64,000 bases of DNA from Paralithodes platypus (Eukaryota; Arthropoda; Malacostraca; Decapoda; Lithodidae), in contig CM064580.1 in assembly GCA_032716605.1 (NCBI GenBank), positions 37,492,573 to 37,556,572 on the forward strand. The letters are read 5' to 3'. How positions within the stretch are numbered: position 1 is the stretch's first letter; every line of letters begins with the position of its first letter. A program made the translations under genes and the position numbers. Positions 1-12,333 of this stretch are shown here, piece after piece. The notes beneath the pieces are model-generated. The model saw only the letters and a program-made list of their open reading frames with translations. It did no database searches and was not told the origin of the DNA.

Positions 1-529
1 TGCCAGTTTTGGTGAATTAGTCTCTCATATCCCTGCGTATGATGGTTTCGATCCTATTGGAGCTAGAACGACATGGCTCGGTGTTGATGTTGTTTAGGCC
101 ACTTCCGGTGGCACAGCTGTTGGAGGTATAGCCTCGCGGGGATATCTGCATGCGTAAACACTGAAATAGAAGAAGTCTTTCTTCTTACTTTTTACGTCCT
201 TGTGGCGTGGTACAGGTGGTGGTCTGTACAACTATGGTGGTGGTTTGTACAGCTGCAATTCTTATGATACGCATTACAAATATGTACAGGTGAAGTTGTT
301 TGTATTTGATAGGGTTCTTTGATTATCTTAGCATCAACACCATCCCAACCTGGACTCTTATTATGCAATGACTTAAATAGCCTCGTTAGATGTTACAGGT
401 GCCATTATCACTTAGCATATAGGACCTGTATCCTCTGTTACATGAAGGAATTTCTCTAACAAGATTTGGGCCAATATCAACAGAGAAGTCATTAATAATA
501 TCTGATTGTATATTCCTGCCATTTACTTC
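1..529. other. no gene recognised
   Basis: I see no long open frame, RNA gene or recognisable repeat here. There are short GGT-rich patches around 200-260. This is probably intergenic or intronic DNA. Confidence 0.5.
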
Positions 530-547
530 TTAATTATTGATGATGAA

Positions 548-735
548 CTGAGACAGGGAAGGGAGGAGGGAGGAGGGGAAGAAGTGAGGGAAGGAAGTAA
601 GGGGAGAAGTGAGACAGGGACGTGAGGAGGGATGAGGGGAAAATGTGAGGGGCAGTGAGGGAAGAAAGTAAGGGGAGAACTGAGACAGGGAAGGGAGGAG
701 GGGAAGAAGTGAGGGGCAGTGAGGGAGAAGTGACC
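548..735 (+). repeat. polypurine minisatellite
   Basis: The + strand is almost only G and A. A phrase close to GAGACAGGGAAGGGAGGAGG recurs at about 550, 611 and 682, so the repeat has irregular 60-70 bp units. Open frames seen on the minus strand (Ser/Leu/Pro-rich) are a by-product of the composition. Purine-rich sequence continues more loosely to about 1200. Confidence 0.7.
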
Positions 736-1080
736 ACCCTTTTATATGCCAATCGTGGGACAATAGAACGGCATTCGGCAACGAAACAATAAATATAAAC
801 ATATTTAAGAAGTAAAAGGTATAAACACAAAGGAGAAGAAAGGACAGCCGAAAATATAGAACAACAAGGAGGAGGAGGAGGAGGAGGAGAGGAGTAATGA
901 GAAGAAGGAGAGATGTACGAGATAGGAAAGCTTGAAGAAAGAAAGAACCAAAAAGGAAGAATAATTGGAAGGGGGAAGCTAAGGAGAATGGACTAAGATA
1001 AATGTGAAGATAAATGTGAAGAAAGACGCACACGTAAAGAGAAGAGGAAAAATACAAGTGAAGATGAAGTGGCTACTTAG

Positions 1081-1083
<3 letters not shown>

Positions 1084-1147
<64 letters not shown>
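1084..1147 (+). repeat. (GA)n microsatellite
   Basis: An uninterrupted GA dinucleotide run of about 64 bp lies inside a longer purine-rich stretch. Confidence 0.95.
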
Positions 1148-1152
<5 letters not shown>

Positions 1153-1512
1153 TAGAGAGATGAGGGATATTTTTAAAGAGGGAGAAAGTAAGAGAGATTG
1201 TTAAATAAGACTTTGGTTGCCAGTAGATATTATTATAAACGACTCAAACTCTGTCTTAAAAGGCAAATATAATGCCATGGTATAATTATTATTATTCAGT
1301 AAGAATAATTAAAATATTTAAATTATAAGTCTATATATCTTTTCGCGGACGGATTTATCCCCGAGGGGGTGGACACAAGTAAATCGCTTCTATGCTCCTC
1401 TTACTTCCGTCAGCTGGTGGCCCTCCTCCCACCCAACATCACCTTCACTCATATACTTAGCAATTCCATCCCACCATCTCACTCTCGGTCTGCTGCTGAC
1501 AAGTAGTACGCC

Positions 1513-1899
1513 TAAGGGGGGGGGGGGTCATTTTTTTTTTTTTTTTTTTTTTTATCTTCTCTCCTTTTCTCTATTTCTCTGGCTTATATCCATTCGGCCC
1601 CATTCAGCCAACTGTTTTAAGACGTTTATCCCCATCCAGGTGTCGATATCTTCCTGGAGAGCCAGCATTGTATGGAGAAATCCGGCTTCGCCGGAGAAAT
1701 GTTGCTGTTGAAAAATGTACAAATTTAGATTGCTGTCAAAATACAAATATAAATATGCTGGCTCGCTACCGCTCGCCAGGAAACTATTAACACCGTGATG
1801 GGGGTAAACTTCTTAAAACAGTAGGCTGAATGGGGCCGAATGGATACAAGCCAAAGAGAGAGGGAGAGAAATAGAAAAAAGCGAGGTGGGGTCCCTTAA
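1513..1899 (+). mobile_element. M1 miniature inverted-repeat element, copy 1
   Basis: This is a short non-coding element whose two halves are near reverse complements: a Tyr-rich left arm containing CTTATATCCATTCGGCCCCA mirrors a right arm containing TGGGGCCGAATGGATACAAG. It ends in CCCTTAA, and the left end (CCTAAGGGG) is degraded. A G-run and a 23-bp T-run have expanded near the left end. Three further copies lie at 27106, 28613 and 32485, two of them bounded by TTAA on both sides. It has no coding capacity. It is probably a non-autonomous DNA transposon of a TTAA-targeting superfamily such as piggyBac; the superfamily is inferred. Confidence 0.75.
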
Positions 1900-2077
1900 T
1901 ATGGATCGTATGCAATATTCTATAACATTCCTTATATTTTAATGTGTATTTGCAAACGCAATTTGTACTTGCAAGGTAAAATAATGTAGAGAAAACAAAA
2001 ATGAGACTTAAAATGACAAACAAACAAAACTAAAAGAAGTCATAGAATGCATTAAGTAAAACTATACGTGTCCAGAC

Positions 2078-2413
2078 TTAAGGAGAGGTTTTTAGTTAGT
2101 TCGCTAGACTTCCATCAAGCTTAACATTACAGCCCCTAGACCACCTTTCAAGATAAATTTGTACATTTTTCGGTAGAAAAATGTCCCGGCCGAAGGCCTG
2201 GTCCTCTTAAATTACAGGCTCGCTATCGCTCGCCAGGAAAAAATAGACACCTAAATGGCACGAAAAGTCTTAAAATTGACAGAAATGGGGTGAAGGCTCT
2301 TAAAATCGCCAAACTAATGGGGCAAACGTCTTTAAATATCAAAAGCAATAGGACTAACCATGAGGGAGAAAGGGGTCAAGAAAAAAATCCCTCAAGTGGA
2401 AATCTCCCCTTAA
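2078..2413 (-). mobile_element. M2 miniature element, copy a
   Basis: This TTAA-bounded element (2078-2081 and 2410-2413) has ends TTAAGGAGAG and CTCCCCTTAA. A perfect 9-bp-arm palindrome, ACATTTTTC/GAAAAATGT, sits centrally at 2163-2184. The motif GGCTCGCTATCGCTCGCCAG follows it. Five related copies occur at 15692, 16297, 17039, 45340 and 62997. It is non-coding and inferred to be a TTAA-targeting MITE related to M1. Confidence 0.75.
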
Positions 2414-3256
<843 letters not shown>

Positions 3257-3362
3257 TCCCTCTCATGTCCAACTGATTACTCGGACATGTAGTTACAACA
3301 GAGGTTTTCACTTGTAAGTATATGTATCGTTTTATGCCAATGAAAACACGGAACCAGGTAGA

Positions 3363-3577
3363 TTAACCGCTTCTGTTCCGGTGACGTCTTTTTAATTTTA
3401 TTATAGTTATATACAGACGATTTTATGCAGTTAAGGAAGGAGCTGCGGTAGTGAATTGGGGTAAATGAGATAGTTCTAATCTTATTAATTGCTGGAGGCC
3501 CTTTTGAAACTGAATAAAAGCGTCTAATAATAGCCAGAATATAATTAAAAGGACGTCACTGGTTCAGAATGGGTTAA
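3363..3577. mobile_element. M3 TTAA-flanked MITE
   Basis: The ends are TTAACCGCTTCTGTTCCGGT and, on the right, ACTGGTTCAGAATGGGTTAA, which are imperfect reverse complements. The internal sequence is shared with the other M3 copies, including GACGATTTTATGCAG and GCTGGAGGCCCTTTT. Length is about 215 bp including both TTAA. Other copies: 29288, 32994, 39756, 40893 and 61077, plus degenerate ones. It has no coding capacity. A TTAA target suggests a piggyBac-like source of transposase, which is inferred. Confidence 0.8.
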
Positions 3578-3905
3578 TAACTGATTTTAATGAACCCATG
3601 CATTAATATAGATACAATAATATTCAAGACTGATAAACATAATCAATCAAAGGTTCGAAAACAAAATGGAACATTGGGTAGAGGAAAATCACATTTCAAC
3701 AACGGGCCGACAGGCTTGATTTCAGACGTACATTTACAGATATTGCAGTATAGTATTGTCCCATCAGGCCTGACACTACGAGGTTATTATTATATTAGGA
3801 AGGAAAATCAATAATTGCAAAGATCAAAATCCAATTATTTGTTATGTACCATGACAATATTTTGAACAAAAAATAATAAATGAAGGCATGCATAAAATTA
3901 AGATG
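3578..3905. other. no gene recognised
   Basis: AT-rich sequence with a short open frame that shows no motif or codon bias I can defend. Confidence 0.5.
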
Positions 3906-4256
3906 ATATTTACCTCCACCTACGAAGTTGGGGGAGGTTATGTTTTTGCCTCAGTGTTCCTGTCTGTTTGTCTGTAATCAAGATATCTCAAAAGTTAAGC
4001 ACAAAATTTATGTTCACTACGATTGCTGGGCAGATAGGATATGCACCAATGAAGATATGCTTCAATTTAGGACGTGATCGTTAGGGTGCATACCACGCCA
4101 TCGTAAGGAGCTCACAAAGATGTGAACCGATGTTCACTAAATTTGGTGGGCAGATAGGATATGCACCAAGGAAGATGTGATTTATTTTAGGAGGCGATCT
4201 GTACAGTACATACCTCCAGCGGCATAGACGGAGGTATTCACTCTCCCGAGCACCCC
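3906..4256. repeat. interspersed repeat with CCTCC/GGAGG ends
   Basis: The left side reads TACCTCCACCTACGAAGTTG and the right side carries GACGGAGGTA, giving short inverted ends. Internally a phrase close to GGGCAGATAGGATATGCACC occurs twice (about 4026 and 4149). The style resembles widespread invertebrate repeats with a GGAGGTTATG edge, but I cannot name the family. A short related piece may lie at about 37155-37185. Confidence 0.5.
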
Positions 4257-4301
4257 TCTAGTACTTTGAGTGTCTATCTATAGTTTTGGATTACTCGGAA
4301 C

Positions 4302-6051
4302 TGTGATGCCTGCCAGCGTTGGCAGAATCGCCTCCCGGTAGCCACTAGCGCTCGCCAGGGCAGTGAAATGGGCTACAGTCTACCTACAATGTTGTACTTT
4401 CTTTCTTGTGAATCGTCATGTCACAGGCAGTATAGAAGTGGTCTTTATTTTCGACTGTGTCAATGCATTCTATTTTATATCATCAGTTATAAGTTTAATG
4501 TATAAGACTGAATGATACAGCTAGAGAGTGTGAGTGAGTAAGTGCAGGAGGCAGAGGGTAGTCGCGGAGTGTTTTGTGTTGTCTCGGTGACGTCATCCAA
4601 CGGCCGGGCCCTCTGAGTGGCTGGCCGCTGTGCAGCCCTCCCGCCGTGTCAGGAAGTGGTTCCCCCGCACTCCTGCTGCCTCTGTGCCTTCCTTGCTCAG
4701 AGCTTGCCTGACCAGCATACCCTTAACATCTCCCTTGCCACCTGTCCCTGACTTCTACCTATAGAACACTTTCTCTCTCTCTCAACTTTTTACCTCTCAT
4801 TCTTCCAATCTATTTAACATCATAACTCCCCTTTGGTTCTGCACGATTTCATATATCGGCCATCGTATTATATGCTGAAGCTCTCAGATATTACATGTTT
4901 AGTTAGGCATTTTGGAAGGGTTACCATTTTGTCTGTAGAGGTTCGACACACTCGCGGTGTCTCCCTACCTATCTCTTGGCTATTTAATGCTAGACTGGGG
5001 TAAGGCTACTGGTGTTGTGATTTCCAAGGTGTACCAGGTTTTGTTGAACCTGTACAATCGCAACAGATACGTGGGAAGCCTAGGTTGTCTTTCTGACTGT
5101 GTACCTTGTGAGTTTAGCCTTGTGTTGCGAGTGAGGGCTTTTGCCTCTGCCACCCAACACTTTGCTAACTCGTTTTGTTTTGACTTGAAGAGGGTCGCCA
5201 GGAGAGAACCAGATACTAGCGATCTGGATCTCTCAAGAGAGCACCCCGTCATTTAACGTAATTTGGCGGCCGCACAGCCTTAAGGACTTCGCTAGGCTAC
5301 GAGCCGCTTGCTCAGCCATTGTTTCCTAGCCTACGACATCCCAGCTAGACTTTATTCGCCTAGCAGACACCCGATTAGGATTATAAACTCTTTATGTTAT
5401 GTATGCAGCATTTTATTCACGTTGATTGTAAGCCTTGGTTGTTGTTGAGTTGCACAACCCGAGCAGGCTTTTGCGTTGCCAGAGGAAGGACTTCTTTTGT
5501 TGTTGGAGTTAATACTATTGCGCATTTATCATTATTCCCGTGCCAGTTAACACTGTATGTCCATACACTTGTCATATCCATTTCCTGCTTTATATAACAG
5601 GTCAAAATCCGATTTGATCATCTTAAGCAGCATCAGACTTTCTTCAGAAGATTCCTGTTCGATGCTTTAGGACTTTCATTCACTTTCTTTAATATAGGAG
5701 TGATAGTTTATTATTGTTTAGAGTAACTTTAATTATACCTTCTTCTTGTTTGCATTAAATCATTGCAGTGATTTAATTACGCTCTCTATCTTTTTCCTTG
5801 TATACATTATTAACGTAATTGTATGTTGTTGTGATCAGGCTGTATCAGAGATCATCAGCCTGTAGTAGTAGTGCATTTATACCGAGTTATAGGATACCCC
5901 GCTATCGCAGATTTAACTCTGGAGGGTATAGGTGTTTTTGTGCGCCGGCATTATAAGTTCGAGGGTTGAATCTAGTGTTACCGTTGTGGCTGTGTGCCTT
6001 TCTAGTCCAGTGATTAAGAGCCCTTGTTTTATATGAGTCCCGGTCGTAACA
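4302..6051 (+). repeat. 5' LTR of element A
   Basis: The 1750-bp direct repeat matches 10577-12329 almost throughout. It starts TGTGATGCCTGCC and ends GGTCGTAACA. It contains the motif CACTAGCGCTCGCCAGG near its start, which is also found in element B's LTR and in the M1/M2 MITEs. Short open frames inside it recur in the 3' LTR and are not genes. Confidence 0.93.
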
Positions 6052-6053
6052 AA

Positions 6054-6061
6054 TGGCGACC
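6054..6061 (+). promoter_or_regulatory. primer-binding site of element A
   Basis: TGGCGACC starts 2 nt after the 5' LTR and is identical at 47763-47770 in element B. TGG complements a tRNA CCA end, as is usual in LTR elements. Only these 8 bases are conserved between the copies, so I do not name the tRNA. Confidence 0.7.
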
Positions 6062-6222
6062 TTGCTTAGAATTTTGTGAACTTAGAGAAATATTGCAGGA
6101 GTGTTGTGGTCATTTGTTTTTGTTTAAAGGAATATAGTGGACACAGATTTTTTTGGCAAGTAGTATAACACTTAAGAGTCTTCAAGCATTTTTGAGTGAA
6201 TAGTGCTACATAAGAGTTTAGG

Positions 6223-6224
<2 letters not shown>

Positions 6225-6255
<31 letters not shown>
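6225..6255 (+). repeat. poly-T run in the element A leader
   Basis: About 29 consecutive T interrupt the leader between LTR and gag. Element B has only CTTCTTTTCTG at the matching place, so the run is a later expansion or insertion. Confidence 0.85.
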
Positions 6256-6259
<4 letters not shown>

Positions 6260-6284
6260 ACGTTGAGAATTTTCGGTGGACACT

Positions 6285-9190
6285 ATGTCGGACGACGGAT
6301 CAGTGCACAGTGAGGGCACAGTATGGGAAACAGACTCTGAGGTGCAGCAGCGGGGTTTGTCCGAAGGCATTAGAGTTATAACAAGTGAGGAGGATGCAAA
6401 GAAGTTTCTGAGAGACCTATTACTGTTTACCGGGTGTCGGGGATTGATCGGTATGGTCTCCAGTGTTTGGCCACGGTCATGGGGCATGTGGGCACTAGCA
6501 GCATGTCGAGAGGTGACCTGGTGGCCTGTGTGCTCGGCGGGGTGCGTGGGGCTTCGGGTGGAGTGGGAGCTGGGGCACTTTCGGCCCGGCCCCCATTCCA
6601 CTCGACTCCTACCATGGCGCCCCCTCGGGCTCCGGAGCCGGGTATGTTCCCGCAGGCCGATAGTCACTGGCAGCGTGGTTTGCACTTGGGTGAGTCTCCA
6701 ATTGTTGCATCTCTTCCTCCTCAAGGTTCGACTCCAGATATGCTCTTCCAGCTTGAGATGGCTAAGATGCAGCTGCAGCAGCAGCGGGAATCTGAGCAGC
6801 AGCAGCGGGAGTTTGAGATGGCTAAGATTTAGGCTGAGGAGAGAAGGGCCAGATATGAGACTGAGGTTCAGGAGAGAAAGGCCATACGTGAGGCTGAGCT
6901 TCGGGTTGAGACTACGAAGTACTGTGCAGACATAGATCTTGAGAAGTCTCGGGTGGAGTCAACAGGGCAGCGTCTCGGTTCTGGGAATCGAGGTCTTGAT
7001 CAGTCTTTATCGCACCTTCTTAAGTTAGTCCCTGTATTTGACGAGTCGGGTGTCACTGAATTTTTTATGCGTTTTGAGAAGAAGTGCCGGGAGCACCAAT
7101 GGCCCGAGGTTAAGTGGGCAGCCCTTGTTTCCTCTAGGTTGGTTGGCAAAGGACTCAAGGCATATGATGCGTTGCCTTTGGAGTCGTGCATCGATTATGA
7201 GGTATTGAAGGAGGCTGTCCTGCGGGCATACGAGTTACAACCAGAGACGTACAGATTGAAGTTCCGGGGTGTCACGAAGGGTCGTGAGTGCACCTTTCTT
7301 GAGCATGCCCGGGATCTGTCCGATGCATTTAGAAACTGGCTGCGTTCTGAGAAGGTATCGATGTTTGAGGAGTTGAAACAGCTGATGCTTCTAGAACAAT
7401 TTTTCAAGTGTACGGGCAGCGATCTGACGTTGAATCTTAAAGAAAAAACCCCGAAAACTCTTCAGGAGGCAGCTGAGATGGCTGACCTTAGGATGTCACT
7501 GATTCGTGGGTGCGGGTCTGCACAACAGAACGATGCAGGTAACAAGGGGCACAACATTCCACCTCCCCGAGTCAGTGATACACCATATAACCATAACAAC
7601 AAGAGCAATGATATTAAAACTGACCATAAACCTAGTACCGTCCCGTTTAGAAAGGGTCAGGGCCCTTCCCCACCTCAAGGGAAGCCCAAGGGGGAGTTAG
7701 AGTGTTTTCATTGTCATGAGAAGGGGCATTTTGCAAGAGCCTGTCCAAGCAAGCTACCTAATGCAGTTGTGTCTTTGGCTCGCAACATTGGGGTGTCCCC
7801 GAAGTCGTCTGAGTTTGCCCGGGGTATAACGTCAGAGGCTGGGACACAGCCAGTGGAGAAGAATCCGGAAGGCTCGAACCCTGTCCGCGATGTCTTTTGT
7901 GACCATCGAGGGAGTGGCTGCGTGAAGTGGGCTGGTAAGAAGCATGGAGTTGAGCTGTTGCGAGACACGGGTGCCTCTCAGACTTTGATGAAGAACTTTA
8001 CTGGTAGACCAATAAATGCGGCACGGGTGGTTGTGGTGCAAGGTATCAATGCTATCAGGTCATACCCGTTGGTCAGGATGGAACTGGAGGTAGATGGTGT
8101 GACACGAGAGTTGGATGTTGGAATTGTGGAGAACTTGCCTGTTGGGGGCGTCGACCTCCTTCTCGGCAACGACTTCGCGGTGCCTACTTCTGAGGTTTCA
8201 CCCTTAGTCGTTGCCGAGAAGCCGGCCGACGTGAGTAGGGAGGAACAGGATTGGGTAGAGAAGTGTCAAGTACAACCTATGGCGTGCGTTGTTACAAGAT
8301 CTCTTGCATCCAAAGTGTCACAGCCTATTCCTCAGTCTTCTGATCAACGGAGGAACGGTTGGAAGAAGACGGCTAATGTTGGTAAAAGTTTGGAGAGTTT
8401 AGTACCAGCAGCTCTTCTTGGCGACTCAGTATTGGCACCATTGTTGGAGTCTGGAGAAGCCCCAGGACCTGTCACAGCTAGTGAGGAGGTAGGGCAGGAA
8501 GAGACTCCGAGGCAGCAACGTTACACACAGAGAGAAAAAAGGGTTGCTCAGTCTGATATTGGGGGAGGACATGGGTTGCTTCGGAATCATTCAGACAGGT
8601 TGGCTCCCTCGGATATTAGTAAACTGCAGTTGGAGGATCCGGAAGTTCAGAAGTGTGATAATGGTGCTGTTGAGATCGAACACGAGGACGGGGAAATATG
8701 TCATGTGAACCTGTTGGAGGAGTTTGTGAGGCAACCACCTGAGCAGCCTACTGTCCCTGTGTTGGTCTGCAGCGGCCAAGGTGGAGAAGGAGAGGGGGGC
8801 AGTAGGGCACAGGTGGAGGAGAGTTGGGATTGTCATGTCTCGGCGGAGCAGTGGGCGGGGGACACGAGTCTGGTGGCTGTGGAAGCGCTAGAGCACCTGC
8901 CTGAGCAGCAGTGTGCAGCGCTCCAGCACCAGCTCGGTTCATACCCCACTGGTCGTGCCGAGCACCCGAGCCTCACAACTCAGGCGGTGCAAGATGTTCC
9001 GCGGGCAGGTCACTTGAATGTTGGTAGACCGTTAGCCTCGTTGTTTCGGTGGTTCAAGGTGGGCGACGAGGCTTGGACATGGTTGTCAGGTCAGGGTCGA
9101 CCCAAGGGTGGTGGTCAGAAGGAGGACATTGAGCAGATTGGTGAGGTTGGCTGTGGAGTGGATGTGCCCGGTCGTCGCATAGCCTCCTAA
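6285..9190 (+). pseudogene. gag-protease of element A, disrupted
   Basis: The product would be the retrotransposon structural polyprotein and its protease. The ATG at 6285 aligns with the gag start of element B. A frameshift occurs near 6420-6440. From about 6434 the frame carries a SAP-like segment (MSGIDRYGLQCLA), a Gln-rich stretch, then an in-frame TAG at 6830-6832 where element B has Gln. A SCAN-like gag domain follows (about 7020-7500), then a CX2CX4HX4C zinc knuckle (about 7703-7747), then an aspartic protease with DTGASQTLM (about 7963) and GNDFA (about 8167). After about 8690 it jumps to an integrase C-terminal-like segment with CHVNLLEEF and then an H2C2-like fragment. The frame ends with TAA at 9188-9190. 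The order after 8690 is abnormal compared with element B. Confidence 0.85.
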
Positions 9191-9205
9191 TGCTGCTCTA
9201 GTCGA

Positions 9206-10206
9206 ATGCAACAACCCTACCATAGACCGATTGTATCTGGCCATGTCGCTAAAAGCGGTGATGCTGCGCAGGCAGATGTAGTCGTAAGGAATGCGGGGGT
9301 GCGCATGTACGGTATCGGCGGGGAGGCCTTAGCAATTATGAACTATGAGAGTGACTGCACAGGTGGTACAGATTGTCACTCTCATGACCTGGCTGTTCTG
9401 GGAACAAAGGTGGAGAAGGAGGGAGGCTATAGTGTAGAAACTGTGGTCTCGGCTGGGTTGTGGGAGAGCAGTAGGCATGTTGTTCTGCGAGATAAGTTGT
9501 TTACTAGGCTATGGCAGTACATCCGCATGTTTGTTCATTCTCCAGGCCTGATGTACGGGGTAGAATCCGACATGGAGGCTGGAGACAGTGCAAGGCAGTT
9601 GTGTACTAGGCTATGGCAGTACATCCGCATGTTTGTTCATTCTCCAAGCCTGATGTACGGGGTAGAATCCGACATGGAGGCTGGAGACAGTGAAAGGTTC
9701 AAATTGGCTCCCTACCGTATAAATCTTGCTCGACAGCCTGTGGTGCAAGCAGAGCTGGATTACGTGTTGACGAAGGGTCTGAGGGATAAGGAATGTCGTG
9801 AGTGGTCGTTGCCTGTAACTTTGAAACCTGTGTTAAGTGGCAAGATCAGTGTGTGTGTTGATTGCAAGAGTGGGTGTGAATTATCCCTGACAGACGCCTA
9901 TACCTTAATGAGAGTTGACGACACCATAGACCGCATCGGGGCTGCATCGCCTATCACGAAGGCAGAACTAGTGAAAGGCTTTTGGCAGATCCCGTTGCCG
10001 GAAAGAGCAAAGAGAAATGCCAGTCTTGTGATGAACTGGGCAGTTTATCAGTGCTAGGTGTTGTTGTGCTGCCGGAACACAAGTTAGATGTGTGGCATGC
10101 TAAGGGCACTGATAATGTTTTGGCTGATTGTTTGTCACGGGAGGGTTTGTTTGCAGGAGAACCCTTGCAGTTCAGTCAGTGTGTGTTGAGAGTGGAGAAA
10201 AACTAG
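9206..10206 (+). pseudogene. pol remnants of element A (RT fragment and RNase H tail)
   Basis: This continues in the gag frame after the TAA at 9190. It holds poorly recognisable sequence to about 9480. A 102-bp segment then occurs twice in tandem. Next comes an N-terminal reverse-transcriptase remnant (LSLTDAYTLMRVDDTIDRIG, then FWQIPLPERAK; about 9875-10010). A TAG at 10055-10057 ends the frame where element B has a Gln codon. In another frame a fragment of the RNase H end follows (HAKGTDNVLADCLSR, about 10096-10140). The RT catalytic YxDD block and most of RNase H are absent, with the same join as in element B. Confidence 0.8.
9502..9705 (+). repeat. 102-bp in-frame tandem duplication
   Basis: Sequence starting TACTAGGCTATGGCAGTACA at 9502 recurs at 9604 with only a few changes. 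The period of 102 bp equals 34 codons, so the frame is kept. Element B has a single copy (about 51270-51360), so the duplication is private to A or its sublineage. Confidence 0.9.
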
Positions 10207-10568
10207 GCTTGTCCCTGTAGAGCAGCCGCCAAAAAAACAACATTAAAATTAAATAAAAAATCACATAAAAACTCTTTCTTTTGATAGTTAATTTTAAGTT
10301 GCCTATGTTATAGCTAAAGTCCTAAGTTGAACCTGTCTTACACTTAGGAGGCTGGGCTCTGTGATGCTCACTCAGGGAGCATAGTAGGCTAAATTATACT
10401 ATTATGTTTGGGAGGGGTTATAAGATTTTCTTTATGTTGATATTTTGTTTTATGTAAGACTTGTGCTTTGCAATTCATTTCTGGTGGAGTGGCTATGTGT
10501 GACAGGTCTTGTCGGCATTCTGCCTTGTCAGATATCGTGCTCGCCTAATGTTGAGCGTCCTATATCTT

Positions 10569-10576
10569 GGGCGGGG
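10569..10576 (+). promoter_or_regulatory. polypurine tract of element A
   Basis: GGGCGGGG lies directly before the 3' LTR, where the plus-strand primer of LTR elements is expected. It is interrupted by one C. In element B the matching site is a pure G-run. Confidence 0.6.
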
Positions 10577-12329
10577 TGTTACGCCTGCCAGCATTGGCAG
10601 AATCGCCTCCCGGTAGCCACTAGCGCTCGCCAGGGCAGTGAAATGGGCTACAGTCTACCTACAATGTTGTACTTTCTTGTGAATCGTCATGTCACAGACA
10701 GTATAGAAGTGGTCTTTATTTTCGACTGTGACAATGCATTCTATTTTATATCAGTTATAAGTTTAATGTATAAGACTGAATGATACAGCTAGAGAGTGTG
10801 AGTGAGTAAGTGCAGGAGGCAGAGGGTAGTCGCGGAGTGTTTTGTGTTGTTTCGGTGACGTCATGCAATGGCCGGGCCCTCTGAGTGGCTGGCCGCTGTG
10901 CAGCCCTCCCGCCGCATCAGGAAGTGGTTCCCCCGCACTCCTGCTGCCTCTGTGCCTTCCTTGCTCAGAGCTTGCCTGACCAGCATACCCTTAACATCTC
11001 CCTTGCCACCTGTCCCCGACTTCTACCTATAGAACACTTTCTCTCTCTCTCAACTTCTTACCTCTCATTCTTCCAATCTATTTAACATCATAACTCCCCT
11101 TTGGTTCTGCACGATTTCATATATCGGCCATCGTATTATATGCTGAAGCTCTCAGATATTACATGTTTAGTTAGGCATTTTGGAAGGGTTACCATTTTGT
11201 CTGTAGAGGTTCGACACACTCGCGGTGTCTCCCTACCTATCTCTTGGTTGTCTGCTGGGCTATTTAATGCTAGACTGGGGTATGGCTACTGGTGTTGTGA
11301 TTTCCGAGGTGTACCAGGTTTTGTTGAATCTGTACAATCGCAACGGATACGTGGGAAGCCTAGGTTGTCTTTGTGACTGTGTACCTTGTGAGTTTAGCCT
11401 TGTGTTGCGAGTGAGGGCTTTTGCCTCTGCCACCCAACACTTTGTTAACTCGTTTTGTTTTGACTTGAAGAGGGTCGCCAGGAGAGAACCAGATACTAGC
11501 GATCTGGATCTCTCAAGAGAGCACCCCGTCATTTAATGTAATTTGGCCGCACAGCCTTAAGGACTTCGCTAGGCTACGAGCCGCTTGCTCAGCCATTGTT
11601 TCCTAGCCTACGACATCCCAGCTAGACTTTATTCGCCTAGCAGACACCCGATTAGGATTATAAACTCTTTATGTTATGTATGCAGCATTTTTATTCACGT
11701 TGATTGTAAGCCTTGGTTGTTGTTGAGTTGCACAACCCGAGCAGGCTTTTGCGTTGCCTGAGGAAGGACTTCTTTTGTTGTTGGAGTTAATACTATTGCG
11801 CATTTATCATTATTTCCATGCCAGTTAACACTGTATGTCCATACACTTGTCATATCTATTTCCTGCTTTATATAACAGGTCAAAATCTGATTTGATCATC
11901 TTAAGCAGCATCAGACTTTCTTCAGAAGATTCCTGTTCGATGCTTTAGGACTTTCATTCACTTTCTTTAATATAGGAGTGACAGTTTATTATTGTTTAGA
12001 GTAACTTTAATTATACCTTCTTCTTGTTTGCATTAAATCATTGCAGTGATTTAATTAAGCTCTCTATCTTTTTCCTTGTATACATTATTAACGTAATTGT
12101 ATGTTGTTGTGATCAGGCTGTATCAGAGATCATCAGCCTGTAGTAGTAGTGCATTTATACCGAGTTATAGGATACCCCGCTATCGCAGATTTAACTCTGG
12201 AGGGTATAGGTGTTTTTGTGCGCCGGCATTATAAGTTCGAGGGTTGGATCTAGTGTTACCGTTGTGGCTGTGTGCGTTTCTAGTCCAGTGATTAAGAGCC
12301 CTTGTTTTATACGAGTCCCGGTCGTAACA
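10577..12329 (+). repeat. 3' LTR of element A
   Basis: This direct repeat of the 5' LTR starts TGTTACGCCTGCC and ends CGTAACA. It carries a 12-bp segment near 11247 and lacks 4-bp and 3-bp segments near 10673 and 10757 compared with the 5' copy. The target duplication GAAC follows at 12330. Confidence 0.93.
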
Positions 12330-12333
12330 GAAC

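Larger units (their letters stand above)
4302..12329 (+). mobile_element. LTR retrotransposon A (Ty3/gypsy, Gmr1-like lineage), decayed
   Basis: This is a complete LTR-bounded unit of about 8.0 kb. The two direct LTRs begin TGTGATG and TGTTACG and end CGTAACA. They are flanked by the 4-bp target duplication GAAC at 4298-4301 and 12330-12333. Order: LTR, TGGCGACC primer-binding site, gag-protease frame, scrambled integrase/RT/RNase H remnants, short purine tract, LTR. The coding region has a frameshift, several stops and large deletions, so it cannot encode a working polymerase. It shares gag, protease, RT-remnant and deletion structure with element B at 46055. By eye the LTRs differ at about 30 substitutions and five small indels, so A seems older than B. 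Confidence 0.9.

Noticed and set aside
530..1057. Overlapping Leu/Ser/Pro-rich minus-strand open frames
   Set aside because: They are the complement of polypurine repeat DNA and show no start context, domain or codon pattern.
4957..5256. 90-99 codon frames repeated at 11225-11536
   Set aside because: They lie inside the LTRs of element A, so the repetition is LTR identity and not a conserved gene.
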